From contig CAZCQZ010000005.1 in assembly GCA_964500965.1 (NCBI GenBank), forward strand, positions 14,782 through 78,781: DNA of 64,000 nt. Direction: 5' to 3'. The position numbers and the translations under genes were made by a program. A model generated the notes under the pieces. It searched no databases, was not told where the DNA came from, and worked only from the letters and a program-made list of their open reading frames with translations. Source of the DNA: JAISGQ01 sp964500965. GTDB taxonomy: Bacteria > Bacillota > Clostridia > Oscillospirales > Acutalibacteraceae. Numbering within the stretch: position 1 is the first letter of the stretch; each line of letters opens with the position of its first letter. Positions 1 through 7,628 of the stretch are shown here, one piece after another.

Positions 1-1082
1 TCAGCCTCCGCTTTGCCTATAATAAGCCAGCCAAGCAGAGTTAACACCGCGATACCCACTACGCATGGTACGAAAATACCTGCGATTTTATCCGCAAGCC
101 GCTGAACAGGGGCTTTTGAGGTCTGGGCTTTTTCCACTATCGCAATAATTCGCGACAGCACCGTTTCCGCTCCGATTTTCTCAATGCGCACCTTGATTAT
201 GCCGTCGGTGCAGATTGTCGCACCTGTGACATTTTCGCCTACGGTGCGCTCAACAGGCATATTTTCACCTGTCAGCATGGATTCGTCAATGCTTGCTCTG
301 CCCTCAATAATCACACCGTCCGAGGGGATTTTCTCACCCTGTCTTACAAGGGCAATATCGCCTACCGCAAGCTCTCTTATATCTATTTCAACGCTTTCGC
401 CCTCTCTGAGAACTGTAACCCTCTCCGCTTTGAGAGCCAGCAGAGAGGACACCGCTTCATTGGTGCGGCGTTTTGCCCTTGCTTCAAAATATTTTCCCAG
501 CAGAACAAGGGTTATTACCATGCCGGAGGATTCAAAATACATTCCGTGCATACCGTGAATGTTGCCGGCAATCATATTGTAAACACTGAGCGCATAGGCG
601 GCGGTTGTGCCGAGAGCTACAAGCACGTCCATATTTGCGTAGCCGTGGCGAAGTGCCTTATACGCTCCGATATAAAATCTTCTGCCTATGATAAACTGCA
701 CCGGAGTTACCAAAATAAGCTGAAAAAGGGGCTTATGAAGAAACGCCACCACAGAATTATCCATTCCGAGAATGAAATGCAGTATCATACCCACCATAAG
801 AGGAAGTGACAGCACGATAGAAATAATCAGCTCCGCAAGTGCCGCCCGCTGTTGTTTTTCATCGTTGACTTTCTGGGTTTCATCGACCACTGTAAACCCG
901 GCGTTTTCTATTGCGCCTGTAAGCTTTTCTATCTCGCCATCGTAGCCGGAAATTATTGTCACTCCGGACGCAAGATTTACGCTGACCGATTCACACCCCT
1001 GCTTTTTCAAGACCTTTTCGACACGCGCCGAACACGCCGCACAGCTCATACCGCCTACTTTAAGTCTGATTTGCTTTGCCAT
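1..1082 (-). CDS. copA: Copper-translocating P1B-type ATPase, N-terminal 360 residues (cut by window edge)
   Basis: Reading the minus strand from an ATG at 1082 gives an open frame that runs off the left edge. It opens with a heavy-metal-associated domain carrying GMSCAAC, the Cu(I)-binding CxxC site. Hydrophobic segments follow, and then the actuator domain with SIDESMLTGENMP, which contains the TGE dephosphorylation motif. The phosphorylated DKTGT loop and the CPC transmembrane site lie outside the window. P1B ATPases with a single N-terminal HMA domain export cuprous ions from the cytoplasm. The gene for a stand-alone HMA chaperone lies 72 bp upstream on the same strand, which supports copper rather than zinc or cadmium. 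Copper specificity remains an inference until the CPC motif is seen. Confidence 0.88.
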   Translation of the reverse strand, partial: MAKQIRLKVGGMSCAACSARVEKVLKKQGCESVSVNLASGVTIISGYDGEIEKLTGAIENAGFTVVDETQKVNDEKQQRAALAELIISIVLSLPLMVGMILHFILGMDNSVVAFLHKPLFQLILVTPVQFIIGRRFYIGAYKALRHGYANMDVLVALGTTAAYALSVYNMIAGNIHGMHGMYFESSGMVITLVLLGKYFEARAKRRTNEAVSSLLALKAERVTVLREGESVEIDIRELAVGDIALVRQGEKIPSDGVIIEGRASIDESMLTGENMPVERTVGENVTGATICTDGIIKVRIEKIGAETVLSRIIAIVEKAQTSKAPVQRLADKIAGIFVPCVVGIAVLTLLGWLIIGKAEA

Positions 1083-1154
1083 TTTTTACTTTTCCTTTCT
1101 TTTCGTTCTCGGAGGAACAGCGATGAAGCCTGCCCCTCCGAGTAATTGTACTGT

Positions 1155-1367
1155 TTACGCTTCGGTTGCGTCAAAGCCCAGCGCTTCGATTTTCGCGATA
1201 ACATCAGCAACAGCAACAGATTCGTCAAACATAGCCTCGGCGGTCTTGTTTTCAAGAGAAGCCTTCGCATTTTCGCCGCCTGCGGCAGTGAGAGTTTTCT
1301 CAACGTTTGCGGTGCAATGTCCGCAAGCCATGCCCTCAACGTGCAGCTTGATAAGCTTTTTCATCAT
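1155..1367 (-). CDS. copZ: Copper chaperone, HMA domain protein
   Basis: This 70-residue protein is a single heavy-metal-associated domain. GMACGHC near residue 13 is the Cu(I)-binding motif, and the end, ALGFDATEA, is typical of the last strand of the fold. The start is set by AAGGAGTG placed 5 to 8 bases before two consecutive ATG codons (1367 and 1364). An upstream ATG at 1436 is in frame, but it lies inside the promoter and lacks a ribosome site. CopZ proteins carry Cu(I) to the N-terminal domain of CopA or to the copper repressor. The gene is first in a two-gene operon with the copper ATPase. Confidence 0.87.
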   Translation of the reverse strand: MMKKLIKLHVEGMACGHCTANVEKTLTAAGGENAKASLENKTAEAMFDESVAVADVIAKIEALGFDATEA

Positions 1368-1436
1368 TTTCACTCCTTTCCTCACATTTTCGGTGCTTTT
1401 TGAATAGAGTGTATCAAAGGCACCGACGACATACAT

Positions 1437-1465
1437 ATACTATCATATTTTTACAAATTAGTAAA
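1437..1465 (-). promoter_or_regulatory. cop operon promoter with overlapping inverted repeat (candidate copper operator)
   Basis: On the minus strand TTTACT (1465-1460) and TAGTAT (1442-1437) are separated by exactly 17 bases. The -35 box overlaps the inverted repeat TTTAC-6 bp-GTAAA (1450-1465), a placement typical of a repressor site. The arms resemble the CopY cop box (TTTACA..TGTAAA), but the spacing is two bases longer, so assignment to CopY or CsoR is open. Confidence 0.45.
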
Positions 1466-1511
1466 TACCATACTATATTTTGTACAGTTTGTTAATATTT
1501 CAAAAAAGGTG

Positions 1512-1540
1512 GTGACAATGCGCCGCGGTTATGCTATAAT
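1512..1540 (+). promoter_or_regulatory. glmS promoter
   Basis: GTGACA (1512-1517) and TATAAT (1535-1540) are separated by 17 bases, and TG at 1532-1533 makes an extended -10. Transcription would start near 1547, giving a leader of about 335 nt that contains the ribozyme. Confidence 0.75.
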
Positions 1541-1644
1541 CCCGTTATTGTAATGCTAATTTCAAATTTTTATGTCATACGCCTTAGAAATTAGTATATA
1601 ATCAGCACCGCTGATTGGAAAGGAGGTCCTGAATGCACGTAGAC

Positions 1645-1815
1645 CCTGAAAGTTTAAAGCGCCTGGACCGCAGTTAATCTGCGGTTGACGAGGACGAGGG
1701 TTATCGAAATTTTCGGCGGATGCCCTCCGGCGCCCTCCGGCACAGTGCCGCAAGTACGTATTTAAAGCCACAGAGAAATCTGCCAACAAAGGTACGTACA
1801 TTGCCGGATATTTTA
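1645..1815 (+). ncRNA. glmS ribozyme: glmS ribozyme (glucosamine-6-phosphate-activated self-cleaving RNA)
   Basis: The conserved glmS ribozyme core is visible. TTAAAGCGCC holds the cleavage site (between A1658 and G1659). Then come a short P2-like hairpin, GTTGACGAGGACGAGGGTTA, the segment TCGAAATTTTCGGCGGATGCC, and CTCCGG pairing. The distal part at 1775-1805 ends in AAAGGTACGTACATT. In Firmicutes this RNA uses glucosamine 6-phosphate as a cofactor to cut its own mRNA, and the exposed 5'-OH end is degraded, which lowers GlmS. Its position directly before glmS agrees. The 3' limit is approximate. Confidence 0.94.
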
Positions 1816-1881
1816 ACACAGTGAAAGCTCGCTCATAATGGGCAGGCTTTATTCTGCTGTGTATTTTGGAGGTTTTATTAA

Positions 1882-3696
1882 ATGTGTGGTATTGTCGGCT
1901 ATATCGGCAGGAACAGCTCTGCCGATATACTTATTGAGGGCTTGAAAAAGCTCGAATACCGCGGCTATGATTCCGCAGGTATTTCAGTATTTGAAAACGG
2001 TAAAGTTGTTACCGTGAAATCAAAAGGTCGCATGGCCGACCTTGAAAACAAGATGAAAGAAAACGGCACTCCTGCCGGAAATCTGGGAATAGGTCACACC
2101 CGTTGGGCTACTCACGGAGAGCCTTCGGACGTGAACAGTCACCCCCATTCCTGCGGCAGAGTTACTCTCGTTCATAACGGCATTATCGAAAATTACGCAC
2201 TGCTTAAAGCTCAGCTCATTGAGGAGGGTCACTGCTTCGTGTCCGCAACCGATACCGAGGTTGCCGCTCACCTTATTGACAAATATTACAACGGCGACCC
2301 TGTTGAGGCTATTTACAAAGCGTTAGCCGAAATTCGCGGTTCTTATGCTTTCGGCATACTTTTTTCCGATATTCCCGATACTCTCTATGCCGTCCGCAAG
2401 GACAGTCCGCTGATAGTCGGTCTTGGTGAGGGTGAAAATTTCATCGCTTCCGATATTCCGGCTATTCTCAGTCACACCAAAAAATACTATCTGCTCGATA
2501 CAAACGAGCTTGCCATAATAACAGGCGACAAGGTGGAGCTGCTTGATTCACAGCGCAAGCCTATTGAAAAGGAAGTTTTCACCGCCACCTGGGACGTTTC
2601 CGCCGCCGAAAAGGGCGGACACCCTCATTTTATGAGCAAGGAAATTCACGAACAGCCCAAAGCACTGGCTGATACTATCGTTCCCAGAATGGCAAACGGT
2701 ATTTCCGGTATTTTTGAAAATGAAATGCCCGACTGCTCCGAAATCGACCACCTTTACATTGTCGCCTGCGGAAGCGCAATGCACGCCGGAATGGCAGGAA
2801 AGCACATAATCGAAAAGCTTGCGAGAGTGCCCGTTCAGGTGGAAATCGCCTCTGAGTTCAGATATGAAAACCTTGTGTTCCGCAAGGGTGATGCCGTCGT
2901 GCTTATCTCCCAGAGCGGAGAAACCGCCGATACTCTGGCGGCTCTGAGAATCGCAAAGAAAAACGGCATACCGACAATTGCGATAGTCAACGTTGTCGGC
3001 TCATCAATTGCCCGTGAAGCCGACATTGTGCTTTACACCTGGGCAGGACCGGAAATCGCCGTGGCAACCACAAAGGCATACACCTGTCAGGTTGCCGTAC
3101 TGCTCATGATGGCTTTAAGACTTGCAAACGACAGAAAGACCTGTGACGAAGCACAGCTCAATGCCTGTGCCGCTTCTCTCATGTCACTGCCTGAGGACAT
3201 AAAGGCTATCCTCGACCGCGAAGACGAGTTTAAAAAGCTGGCTTACGAATATAAGGACAACGAGAATCTTTTCTTTATCGGCAGAGGTATCGACTGTGCT
3301 CTTTGCTGGGAGGCTTCAATTAAGCTCAAGGAAATTTCCTACATTCACTCCGAGGCTTACGCCGCAGGGGAGCTGAAGCACGGCACAATATCTCTTATCG
3401 AGCCGGGCAGACCTGTTGTTGCCATTGCCTCCTGTGATGAGCTGTTTGAAAAAACCGTAAGCAACGCAAAAGAGGTTAAGGCGCGCGGCGCAAACGTCAT
3501 TCTCCTTACAAGAGAGGGGCAGACCGTTGATAAGACCGTCTATGACCACCTTATCGAAATTCCCGCTCTTGACCCCTTTGTACGTGCCATAGGCGCAATA
3601 ATCCCCTTGCAGATTTTCGCTTATCACGTGTCCGTTGCAAGAGGACTGGACGTTGATAAGCCCAGAAATCTTGCAAAATCCGTTACCGTTGAATAA
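1882..3696 (+). CDS. glmS: Glutamine--fructose-6-phosphate aminotransferase (isomerizing)
   Basis: This 604-residue enzyme makes glucosamine 6-phosphate from fructose 6-phosphate and glutamine, the first step toward UDP-GlcNAc and peptidoglycan. It begins MCGIVGYIG, so Cys2 becomes the N-terminal nucleophile of the glutaminase domain, and HTRWATHG and HNGIIEN are conserved glutaminase segments. Two SIS domains follow (around residues 285-425 and 460-595) with SQSGETADT and TTKAYTCQ. The C-terminus DKPRNLAKSVTVE is the family's channel-closing tail. Length is normal (about 600). GGAGG lies 9 bases before the ATG. Expression is expected to be feedback-controlled by the ribozyme just upstream, and a strong hairpin follows the stop codon. 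Confidence 0.97.
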   Translation: MCGIVGYIGRNSSADILIEGLKKLEYRGYDSAGISVFENGKVVTVKSKGRMADLENKMKENGTPAGNLGIGHTRWATHGEPSDVNSHPHSCGRVTLVHNGIIENYALLKAQLIEEGHCFVSATDTEVAAHLIDKYYNGDPVEAIYKALAEIRGSYAFGILFSDIPDTLYAVRKDSPLIVGLGEGENFIASDIPAILSHTKKYYLLDTNELAIITGDKVELLDSQRKPIEKEVFTATWDVSAAEKGGHPHFMSKEIHEQPKALADTIVPRMANGISGIFENEMPDCSEIDHLYIVACGSAMHAGMAGKHIIEKLARVPVQVEIASEFRYENLVFRKGDAVVLISQSGETADTLAALRIAKKNGIPTIAIVNVVGSSIAREADIVLYTWAGPEIAVATTKAYTCQVAVLLMMALRLANDRKTCDEAQLNACAASLMSLPEDIKAILDREDEFKKLAYEYKDNENLFFIGRGIDCALCWEASIKLKEISYIHSEAYAAGELKHGTISLIEPGRPVVAIASCDELFEKTVSNAKEVKARGANVILLTREGQTVDKTVYDHLIEIPALDPFVRAIGAIIPLQIFAYHVSVARGLDVDKPRNLAKSVTVE

Positions 3697-3701
3697 TTTA
3701 A

Positions 3702-3733
3702 TGGGGCTGTAAAACTTACGTTTTACAGCCCCA
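3702..3733. terminator. Bidirectional intrinsic terminator after glmS
   Basis: A perfect 14-bp stem (TGGGGCTGTAAAAC, 3702-3715) with a TTAC loop lies between the ends of two converging genes. It belongs to a recurring hairpin type with a CTGTAAAA core, also found at 5351, 23389 and 29813. Confidence 0.85.
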
Positions 3734-3750
3734 ATGATTTTATAATAAGT

Positions 3751-4359
3751 TCAGCCTTTTCTTATAATTGCCGTAACCGTATCGGCGCAGGCATCAAGAC
3801 CTACAACGCCGCTGTTCATTGAAAGGTGATAATTTTTAACATCGCCCCATTCGCGACCGGTATAATGTCTGTAATAAACCCGTCTCTTGTCGTCCTTTTC
3901 CTTGAGCCTTTTTTCCGCCGGCACTTCCGTTTCGCCGTAATTTTCGATAATGTGCTTAATGCGGAAATCCATATCCGCAAAGAAAAATGTGTGCAGGCAA
4001 TCCTCACGCTCGCGCAGAATATAATCGGCACAGCGACCTACAATAACGCAGTCCTCCTTTTCCGCAAGCTCGTTTATGATGTTGTTTTGCATAATGTATA
4101 TTTTATCGGGTATGGAAAGCTCGCCGGGGTTATGCGCATAGGCGTTGGTCACCGCAAGAGAGAACAGGAAGCTTCTTCTCGAAAACGCATACTCTCCCGT
4201 TTCGCTGATGTAGTCCTCGGAAAAGCCGGTTTCGCCGGCTATTTTCTTTACCAGCTCCTTGTCGTAATAAGCAATGCCCAGGTCGTTTGCTATCTTTTTG
4301 GCAATAGTTCTGCCACCGCTTCCAAACTGTCTGCTGACCGTGATTATCCTCTTTTTCAT
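3751..4359 (-). CDS. Cytidylate-kinase-like protein
   Basis: This 202-residue protein begins MKKRIITVSRQFGSGGRTIA. The segment SRQFGSGG is the variant P-loop of the cytidylate-kinase-like family (Pfam Cytidylate_kin2). It is followed by YYDKELVKKIA and later by VIVGRCADYIL and YYRHYTGREWGD, which are also typical. Members have the nucleoside monophosphate kinase fold, but most have no tested substrate, and this should not be taken for the housekeeping Cmk. AAGGAGTG lies 7 bases before the ATG. The gene is 25 bp downstream of an XRE regulator on the same strand, so both are probably co-transcribed from 4754-4782. Confidence 0.85.
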   Translation of the reverse strand: MKKRIITVSRQFGSGGRTIAKKIANDLGIAYYDKELVKKIAGETGFSEDYISETGEYAFSRRSFLFSLAVTNAYAHNPGELSIPDKIYIMQNNIINELAEKEDCVIVGRCADYILREREDCLHTFFFADMDFRIKHIIENYGETEVPAEKRLKEKDDKRRVYYRHYTGREWGDVKNYHLSMNSGVVGLDACADTVTAIIRKG

Positions 4360-4384
4360 TGAGCTTCACTCCTTGTCACTGTTA

Positions 4385-4729
4385 TTATTCATCGGAAATC
4401 GCCGCAAGCATTTTAAGGGCAAGCTCCCGCTTATCCGGCTGCAGCTTAAGAATCCGCTCTATCAGCAGACATTCCTGCTCGCTTAATCCGTAGCGCGAAA
4501 ACACCGTAGAAATACTTTCCTGCTCCCGACCGCCTGCCAGCTCGGAGGGGGACAGCCTCAGCACCTGCGACAGCGCAATTATTCTATCGCGCCGCATATT
4601 CCCTATGGAGCCGCTTTCCCAACGGGACACAGTAGCTTCACTTACGCCCACGGCATCGGCAACCTGCCTGAGTGTCAGTCCCAGCTCACGCCGCCGTGAG
4701 CTTATCAGCTCGCCTAATTTCACGGGCAT
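4385..4729 (-). CDS. XRE-family helix-turn-helix regulator
   Basis: The first 60 residues form a Cro/C1-type DNA-binding domain: LGELISSRRRELGLTLRQVA, then VSEATVSRWESG as the recognition helix region, and LSQVLRLSPSEL closing the domain. The remaining 50 residues are a helical tail without recognised motif. ATG 4729 is chosen here, but GTG 4723 has better spacing from AGGGG and would remove two residues. The protein probably controls its own two-gene operon with the kinase-like gene downstream; the target is not known. Confidence 0.85.
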   Translation of the reverse strand: MPVKLGELISSRRRELGLTLRQVADAVGVSEATVSRWESGSIGNMRRDRIIALSQVLRLSPSELAGGREQESISTVFSRYGLSEQECLLIERILKLQPDKRELALKMLAAISDE

Positions 4730-4753
4730 CACCCCTATAATTATCCTATTTAA

Positions 4754-4782
4754 ATAATAATATAAAGTTCACGTTTTTTCAA
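4754..4782 (-). promoter_or_regulatory. Promoter of the XRE regulator operon
   Basis: On the minus strand TTGAAA (4782-4777), 17 bases, TATTAT (4759-4754). The gene starts about 25 bases downstream. Confidence 0.65.
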
Positions 4783-4797
4783 GACAGTTACAAAAAT

Positions 4798-5316
4798 TTA
4801 ATTCTGTTTTTCAGTCGATACAGGGTGTTCCATGATAAACGCGCGCCAGATTTCCCCGGCAATTTCCGTTTCGTAATCACTGCCTGCCACCCTCACAAAG
4901 CCTGCCTTTTCATAGCACCGCACGGCAGCCGGGTTGTTTTCAAAAACGCCCAGAGTGATGCTTTCGGCATTCAGGACATTCTTGCAGTAATCGACTGCAA
5001 GAGACAGCATACGTCCGCCCAGCCCCTGTCCGCGCCTTGCGGAATCCACGACGATAAAGCCCAGACGGGCGTGCTTTCTTTCGCTGTCTGAAAATCTTAT
5101 GATAAAATGCCCTGCAACGCCGTCCTCATCGGCAAGGACAAAGGGCGTTGCTCCGTCACATTTTTCATTGTCTCCGTAGTAATCCGTAAGATTTTGCGCG
5201 GTTATCGGAAATGTGCCGAGCCGTCCTGCGCTCCACTGATAGAACGATAGACCGATATTAAACCATGATACTATTTTCTCTGCGTCTTTCGGCTCAAAAG
5301 CACGAATTTTAAGCAT
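4798..5316 (-). CDS. GNAT-family N-acetyltransferase
   Basis: This is a 172-residue single-domain GNAT protein. The acetyl-CoA pyrophosphate-binding motif is visible as RRGQGLGGRML around residue 95, following the strand GFIVVDSA. The last part, NPAAVRCYEKAGFVRV, is the usual motif B with the CYEKAGF signature. The N-terminus, IRAFEPKDAEKIVSWF, is typical of the RimJ/RimL-like branch. The substrate cannot be read from the sequence. It is transcribed toward the XRE gene but separated from it by its own promoter region, so a shared role is not implied. Confidence 0.87.
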   Translation of the reverse strand: MLKIRAFEPKDAEKIVSWFNIGLSFYQWSAGRLGTFPITAQNLTDYYGDNEKCDGATPFVLADEDGVAGHFIIRFSDSERKHARLGFIVVDSARRGQGLGGRMLSLAVDYCKNVLNAESITLGVFENNPAAVRCYEKAGFVRVAGSDYETEIAGEIWRAFIMEHPVSTEKQN

Positions 5317-5350
5317 TTTTAAACACCTTTTCTTCTTTTGATTTTGTCAA

Positions 5351-5582
5351 GAGGGAGCTGTAAAAAAGCAAGTTTTTTACAGCTCCCTCTTTTGGGAATA
5401 GGAAAAAAGATGCAGAACGGACAAACCGAATCCGAAGGCGTACAAGGGTACGCCGAGAGGTGAGGTTTGTTCGTAGCATAAAACATAAGAATCTTTACAA
5501 TTTTGCATACTTAATGAATTTCATTATGGCTACTGTACAACAATATCCTGTTTTATGCGGTCTGCGCTTTTTTACAGCTCCC
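5351..5582. repeat. Composite hairpin repeat downstream of argD
   Basis: The 272 bp between argD and the GNAT gene carry a nested structure. A perfect 17-bp hairpin (5351-5367 with 5373-5389, loop GCAAG) is followed by an inner block with two further hairpins. One is GGCGTAC/GTACGCC inside ACAAACC/GGTTTGT (5420-5472), the other GCATAAAACA/TGTTTTATGC (5476-5558). A third copy of TTTTTTACAGCTCCC stands at 5567-5581. On the minus strand the element aligns with the terminator after aroQ (29774-29850), but here about 145 bp sit between the shared GCAGACCGCAT and CTTTTTTCC segments. It probably ends argCJBD transcripts. Confidence 0.6.
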
Positions 5583-5588
5583 AAATCT

Positions 5589-6752
5589 TTATTTTCCAAG
5601 TTCCTCAATCAGCACATCGAGGGCTTTATCAATCTGCTCGCCTGTGATATTCAGCGGCGGAAGCAGGCGCACCTTTGTCTTTGCGGAGAGGACGAGCACG
5701 CCATTTGAAAGACAGCCGTTTATAATATCCTTATTGGGTCGCTCGGTTTCAATTCCAATCATAAGGCCCATGCCGGAAACGCTCTTAACGCCCTTGACGT
5801 CTTTAAGTCTGCTTCTTATATAATCGCCCTTTGCGGCTATGTCAGCGAGAAAATCATCTGTCAGGCGGTTTATGACACTCAGCGCACCGGCGCATACGGC
5901 AGGATTGCCGCCGAAAGTCGAGCCGTGAGTGCCGGGAGTGAGCACATCTGCGGTTTTTTCGCCCATTACACACGCGCCTATGGGCAGTCCGCCGCCCAGA
6001 CCCTTTGCGGTGGTGAAAATATCGGGAGTAACGCCGAAGTGCATATAGCCGTAGAGCTTGCCTGTTCTGCCGTTGCCGGTCTGCACCTCGTCGAAAATAA
6101 GCAACAGTCCGTACTTTTCGCAGATTTTCACAACGTCATCAACGTAACTCTGTTCAAGGGCGTAAACGCCGCCCTCACCCTGAACGCTTTCAAGCATGAC
6201 CGCACAACAGCCGTTTTCACTTGCAAGCCTTTCGACATCGGAGGAATCCGTTGCGCTTGCATATACAAAGCCCTCGGTAAAGGGCATGAAGCTGGTGTGG
6301 AACGAATCCTGACCCGTTGCGGCAAGGGTGGTTACTGTTCTGCCGTGAAAGCTGTTTTTAAGGGTAATTATAGTGCTTCTGCCCTCACCGTACTTATCGT
6401 AAGCCCACTTTCTGGCAACCTTTATGGCACATTCGTTGGCTTCCGCTCCCGAATTGCCGAAGAAAACCTTTTTCATTCCGGTTTTCTCACATATGCTCTC
6501 CGCAAGCTTTGCACAGGGAGAGGTATAATAAAGGTTTGAAATGTGCTGAATTGAGCCGAGCTGAGTGGTGACGGCGGCAACCCATTCATCGTCTGCCGCG
6601 CCGAAAGCGTTTACGCCGATTCCGCTTGTCATGTCGATATATTCTTTGCCGTTGCTGTCCTTTAGCACTGCACCCTTTCCGCTGACTATCTCAACGGGAA
6701 ATCTGCCGTAGGAGGAAGCAACGTATTTTTTATCCGTTTCAAAAATGCTCAT
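5589..6752 (-). CDS. argD: Acetylornithine aminotransferase
   Basis: This 387-residue PLP enzyme of arginine synthesis transfers the amino group from glutamate to N-acetylglutamate semialdehyde. Class III aminotransferase features are in order: GSGAEANE-like FFGNSGAEANECAIK, SFHGRT, LIFDEVQTGNGRTG, and TTAKGLGGGLPIG with the PLP lysine around residue 238. The start is ATG 6752, which has GGTGA five bases upstream. The GTG at 6761 would overlap its own ribosome site. One base separates it from the argB stop codon, so translation is probably coupled. It is the last gene of argCJBD. Confidence 0.95.
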   Translation of the reverse strand: MSIFETDKKYVASSYGRFPVEIVSGKGAVLKDSNGKEYIDMTSGIGVNAFGAADDEWVAAVTTQLGSIQHISNLYYTSPCAKLAESICEKTGMKKVFFGNSGAEANECAIKVARKWAYDKYGEGRSTIITLKNSFHGRTVTTLAATGQDSFHTSFMPFTEGFVYASATDSSDVERLASENGCCAVMLESVQGEGGVYALEQSYVDDVVKICEKYGLLLIFDEVQTGNGRTGKLYGYMHFGVTPDIFTTAKGLGGGLPIGACVMGEKTADVLTPGTHGSTFGGNPAVCAGALSVINRLTDDFLADIAAKGDYIRSRLKDVKGVKSVSGMGLMIGIETERPNKDIINGCLSNGVLVLSAKTKVRLLPPLNITGEQIDKALDVLIEELGK

Positions 6753-6753
6753 G

Positions 6754-7614
6754 TTACTCACCCTTTACAAACATCGTGCCTAAGCCCTCGCTGGTAAGAA
6801 GCTCGATAATAATGGAGTGGGGGATAGTGCCGTCAAAAATAAACACCTTATGAACGCCGCAGTTCAAAGCTTCTATACAGCACTCAACCTTCGGAATCAT
6901 ACCTCCGTTAATAGTGCCGTCCTCAATAAGAGAGCGCGCCTGACTGACGGTAACGCCTGTAATAAGGCTCTCCGGGTCGTTTTTGTCACGGAGTATGCCG
7001 GCAATATCGGTCATGGCAATCATAGCCTCAGCCCCAAGCATACCGGCGATACGAGCGGCGGCAGTGTCGGCGTTTATGTTGTAAACGTGCTCGTCCTTAT
7101 CACAACCGACAGTTGAAATTACGGGAATATAGCCCTTTTCGAGAACGTCAAGCACCGGCTGAATATTTATGTCGGTTATCTCACCGACATTTCCGAGCCG
7201 CTCGTCCTTTTGCTTTGCAAGTATCATATGTCCGTCAATGCCGGAAAGACCTATTGCCTTGCCGCCTATGCTTTGAATGAGGTTGACAAGGCTTTTATTG
7301 ACCTTGCCTGCAAGAACCATCTGCACGATGTCAACAGTTTCGTCATCGGTAACACGCAGACCGTCAACAAATTCGGGCTTTTTGCCTACCTTTTTCAGCA
7401 TATCGTTTATTTCCGGTCCGCCGCCGTGGACAAGCACTACCTTTACGCCTACCAGGGTCAGCAGTACCATGTCGGTCATGACGGAACGCTTTAAATCCTC
7501 ATTGAGCATGGCGTTGCCGCCGTACTTAATAACCACGATTTTGTTGTTGTACTGCTGTATGTACGGCAGTGCATGGGTCAGCACTCTGGCGCGCTGAGCG
7601 TTTGTTATTTCCAT
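6754..7614 (-). CDS. argB: Acetylglutamate kinase
   Basis: This 286-residue amino-acid kinase phosphorylates N-acetylglutamate, the second step of arginine synthesis. Visible motifs are VIKYGGNAM near residue 27, VLVHGGGPEIN near residue 62, the substrate loop FVDGLRVTD, and NINADTAAARIA near residue 180. GGMIPKVECC near residue 237 is the nucleotide-binding lysine segment. The N-terminal helix needed for the arginine-inhibited hexamer cannot be judged from sequence alone; the enzyme starts close to the short form. It lies 14 bp after argJ. Confidence 0.96.
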   Translation of the reverse strand: MEITNAQRARVLTHALPYIQQYNNKIVVIKYGGNAMLNEDLKRSVMTDMVLLTLVGVKVVLVHGGGPEINDMLKKVGKKPEFVDGLRVTDDETVDIVQMVLAGKVNKSLVNLIQSIGGKAIGLSGIDGHMILAKQKDERLGNVGEITDINIQPVLDVLEKGYIPVISTVGCDKDEHVYNINADTAAARIAGMLGAEAMIAMTDIAGILRDKNDPESLITGVTVSQARSLIEDGTINGGMIPKVECCIEALNCGVHKVFIFDGTIPHSIIIELLTSEGLGTMFVKGE

Positions 7615-7628
7615 TTTAACACCCTCTG

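Noticed and set aside
1368..1436. Longer copZ starting at 1436
   Set aside because: The extra 23 residues overlap the promoter, lack a ribosome site and do not belong to the HMA fold.
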